From Gammaproteobacteria bacterium (GTDB lineage: Bacteria; Pseudomonadota; Gammaproteobacteria; Tenderiales; Tenderiaceae), in the NCBI GenBank assembly GCA_027001525.1, contig JALTMR010000048.1:1-7981 (forward strand): a stretch of DNA of 7,981 bases. Reading direction: 5' to 3'. Below, one piece after another: positions 6,723 through 7,981 of this stretch. How positions within the stretch are numbered: position 1 is the stretch's first letter; each line of letters opens with the position of its first letter. The notes under the pieces were generated by a model. That model saw only the letters and a list, made by a program, of their open reading frames with translations. It ran no database searches and had not been told where the DNA came from. Both the position numbers and the translations under genes were made by a program.

Positions 6723-7981
6723 TCAGAACGCCTCTGAACCGACGTTACTCCCCTCCACATCCATGGAGTGGCGCCAGAACTGGTCGTCCTGATCAAACAG
6801 ACGATAGGTACCCCGCGGCCCCCACGACCCGGCGGGGTAGGTATTGATGAAATCTCGTTCCATGGACCAGACCTTGAGGATGGGATCGACCACGCGCCAG
6901 GCCCACTCCACCTCGTCGTACCGCAAAAACAGCGAGTGGTCACCGCGGATCACGTCAAGAATCAAGCCTTCATAGGCATCCGATCGCGCATCGGTCTCGT
7001 CGTGATAGCTGGCGTCGAGACTGATGACGCGAGTCTTCATGGCGGTGCCGGTGTCTTTCACCTGTATCTCCATACGCAGGCAGTCGTGGGGCTGAATACC
7101 AAGCAGAATCCAGTTGGGCTTCAACCCCTCCAGCTGCGTGCCCCCGAACAGCTGCTGCGGCGGGTGCTTAAAGCGAATACTGATCGCCGAGGCCCCCTCT
7201 GCCAACCGTTTTCCGGTGCGCAGATAGAAGGGCACGCCCTTCCAGCGCCAGTTGTCGATGTAGAGTTTCAGAGCGGCATAAGTCTCCGTCGTGCTGTCAC
7301 ACGCCACCCCCTGCTCCTCGATGTAGCCGGGCACCGACGCCCCGTCCACCATCCCGGCGGCGTACTGGGCACGAAAAGCGTGAGCATTAACGGCGTTCTG
7401 GGGAATGGGGCGAATGGATTTGAGCACCTTGACCTTTTCATCGCGCAGCGACTCGGCATCCATGCCCACCGGCGGCTCCATCGCCACCAGGGTCAGCAGC
7501 TGCATCAGGTGGCTTTGCAGCATATCGCGCAACGCACCGGCCCCTTCGTAGTAGTCAGCCCGACTGCCGATACCGATGGTTTCGGAGTGGGTGATCTGAA
7601 CGTGGTCGATGTAGTTTCGGTTCCACAGGGGCTCCAGCAGCAGATTGGCGAAACGAAACACCAGCACGTTGCGCACCGTGGCTTTGCCAAGATAGTGGTC
7701 GATGCGGTAGATCTGACTTTCGTCCAGATGGCGGGTCAGGCTCTTTTGCAGCGCCTGGGAGCTGAGCAGATCGTAACCAAAGGGCTTCTCGATCACCACG
7801 CGCCGGGCGCCGTGTTTTTCGTTCAGCAGATCAGCCTTGCCCAGCTTCTCGACGACGCCGCCAAACTCGGCCGGTCGAATGGAGAGATAAAAGGCGGAAT
7901 CACGCGGGTAGTTGGCGTCTTCGCACAGCTTCTTACCCAGGCTGTCGTAAGAGGCCTGTTGGTTCAGGTCTCCCCGGTGGG
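6723..7981 (-). CDS. zwf: Glucose-6-phosphate 1-dehydrogenase, 5' end outside window
   Basis: This enzyme oxidises glucose-6-phosphate to 6-phosphogluconolactone with NADP+ (or NAD+), feeding the oxidative pentose phosphate and Entner-Doudoroff routes. The window shows about 419 codons including the stop, of a family usually near 490, so roughly 70 N-terminal residues, including the start of the Rossmann fold, are missing. Visible features in order are [15 protein letters not shown], the active-site signature RIDHYLGK (Asp, His and Lys at 7683-7700), [22 protein letters not shown] (the second catalytic-type histidine), and FYLRTGKRL. The signature DHYLGK is followed by Ala (7680-7682) where Glu is usual. 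The reading frame continues from the window edge through GTG at 7797-7799, which is internal Val, not a start. It ends in TGA. No 6-phosphogluconolactonase gene follows; pgi does. The identification is secure. Confidence 0.97.
   Translation of the reverse strand, partial: HRGDLNQQASYDSLGKKLCEDANYPRDSAFYLSIRPAEFGGVVEKLGKADLLNEKHGARRVVIEKPFGYDLLSSQALQKSLTRHLDESQIYRIDHYLGKATVRNVLVFRFANLLLEPLWNRNYIDHVQITHSETIGIGSRADYYEGAGALRDMLQSHLMQLLTLVAMEPPVGMDAESLRDEKVKVLKSIRPIPQNAVNAHAFRAQYAAGMVDGASVPGYIEEQGVACDSTTETYAALKLYIDNWRWKGVPFYLRTGKRLAEGASAISIRFKHPPQQLFGGTQLEGLKPNWILLGIQPHDCLRMEIQVKDTGTAMKTRVISLDASYHDETDARSDAYEGLILDVIRGDHSLFLRYDEVEWAWRVVDPILKVWSMERDFINTYPAGSWGPRGTYRLFDQDDQFWRHSMDVEGSNVGSEAF

Overview
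This window holds ordinary central-carbon genes, all on the minus strand, apart from one unusual lesion. Reading in the direction of transcription (high to low coordinates), the order is: zwf (glucose-6-phosphate dehydrogenase, 5' end outside the window), pgi (glucose-6-phosphate isomerase), a 335-base spacer with a terminator-like hairpin and a candidate promoter, then the pyruvate dehydrogenase cluster aceE (E1), aceF (E2) and lpd (E3, 3' end outside the window). The homodimeric 886-residue AceE, close to E. coli AceE in length and active-site numbering, points to a gammaproteobacterium or close relative. An E3 with its own N-terminal lipoyl domain, known for example from Neisseria, fits a free-living proteobacterium. 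The genus cannot be named from the sequence.

Region by region: 7981-6723 is zwf without its N-terminus. 6722-6551 is a spacer with a long imperfect inverted repeat just after the zwf stop. 6550-4910 is pgi, starting at GTG. 4909-4575 is the intergenic control region of the PDH cluster. 4574-1914 is aceE. 1895-609 is the aceF locus. 594-1 is the lipoyl domain, linker and FAD-binding start of lpd. The three PDH genes lie 18 and 14 bases apart, each with a Shine-Dalgarno-like sequence, so they look like one operon. zwf and pgi act on glucose-6-phosphate (oxidative pentose phosphate or Entner-Doudoroff entry versus glycolysis/gluconeogenesis). The PDH complex acts at pyruvate to acetyl-CoA.

The item most worth a second look is aceF. 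A single in-frame TAG (1635-1637) separates an intact lipoyl domain from an intact subunit-binding plus acetyltransferase segment. The reading frame is unchanged across it, and Ala/Pro linker codons continue on both sides. TAG also ends aceF itself and pgi, so it appears to be a normal stop here. The locus is therefore a recent nonsense mutation, a sequence error, a suppressed codon, or a genuinely split E2 whose lipoyl function is supplied in trans. The lipoyl domain on E3, about 80% identical to that of E2 by eye, makes the last option conceivable. I found no rRNA, tRNA, CRISPR array, insertion sequence or phage-like gene, and no clear sign of a wholly new system.
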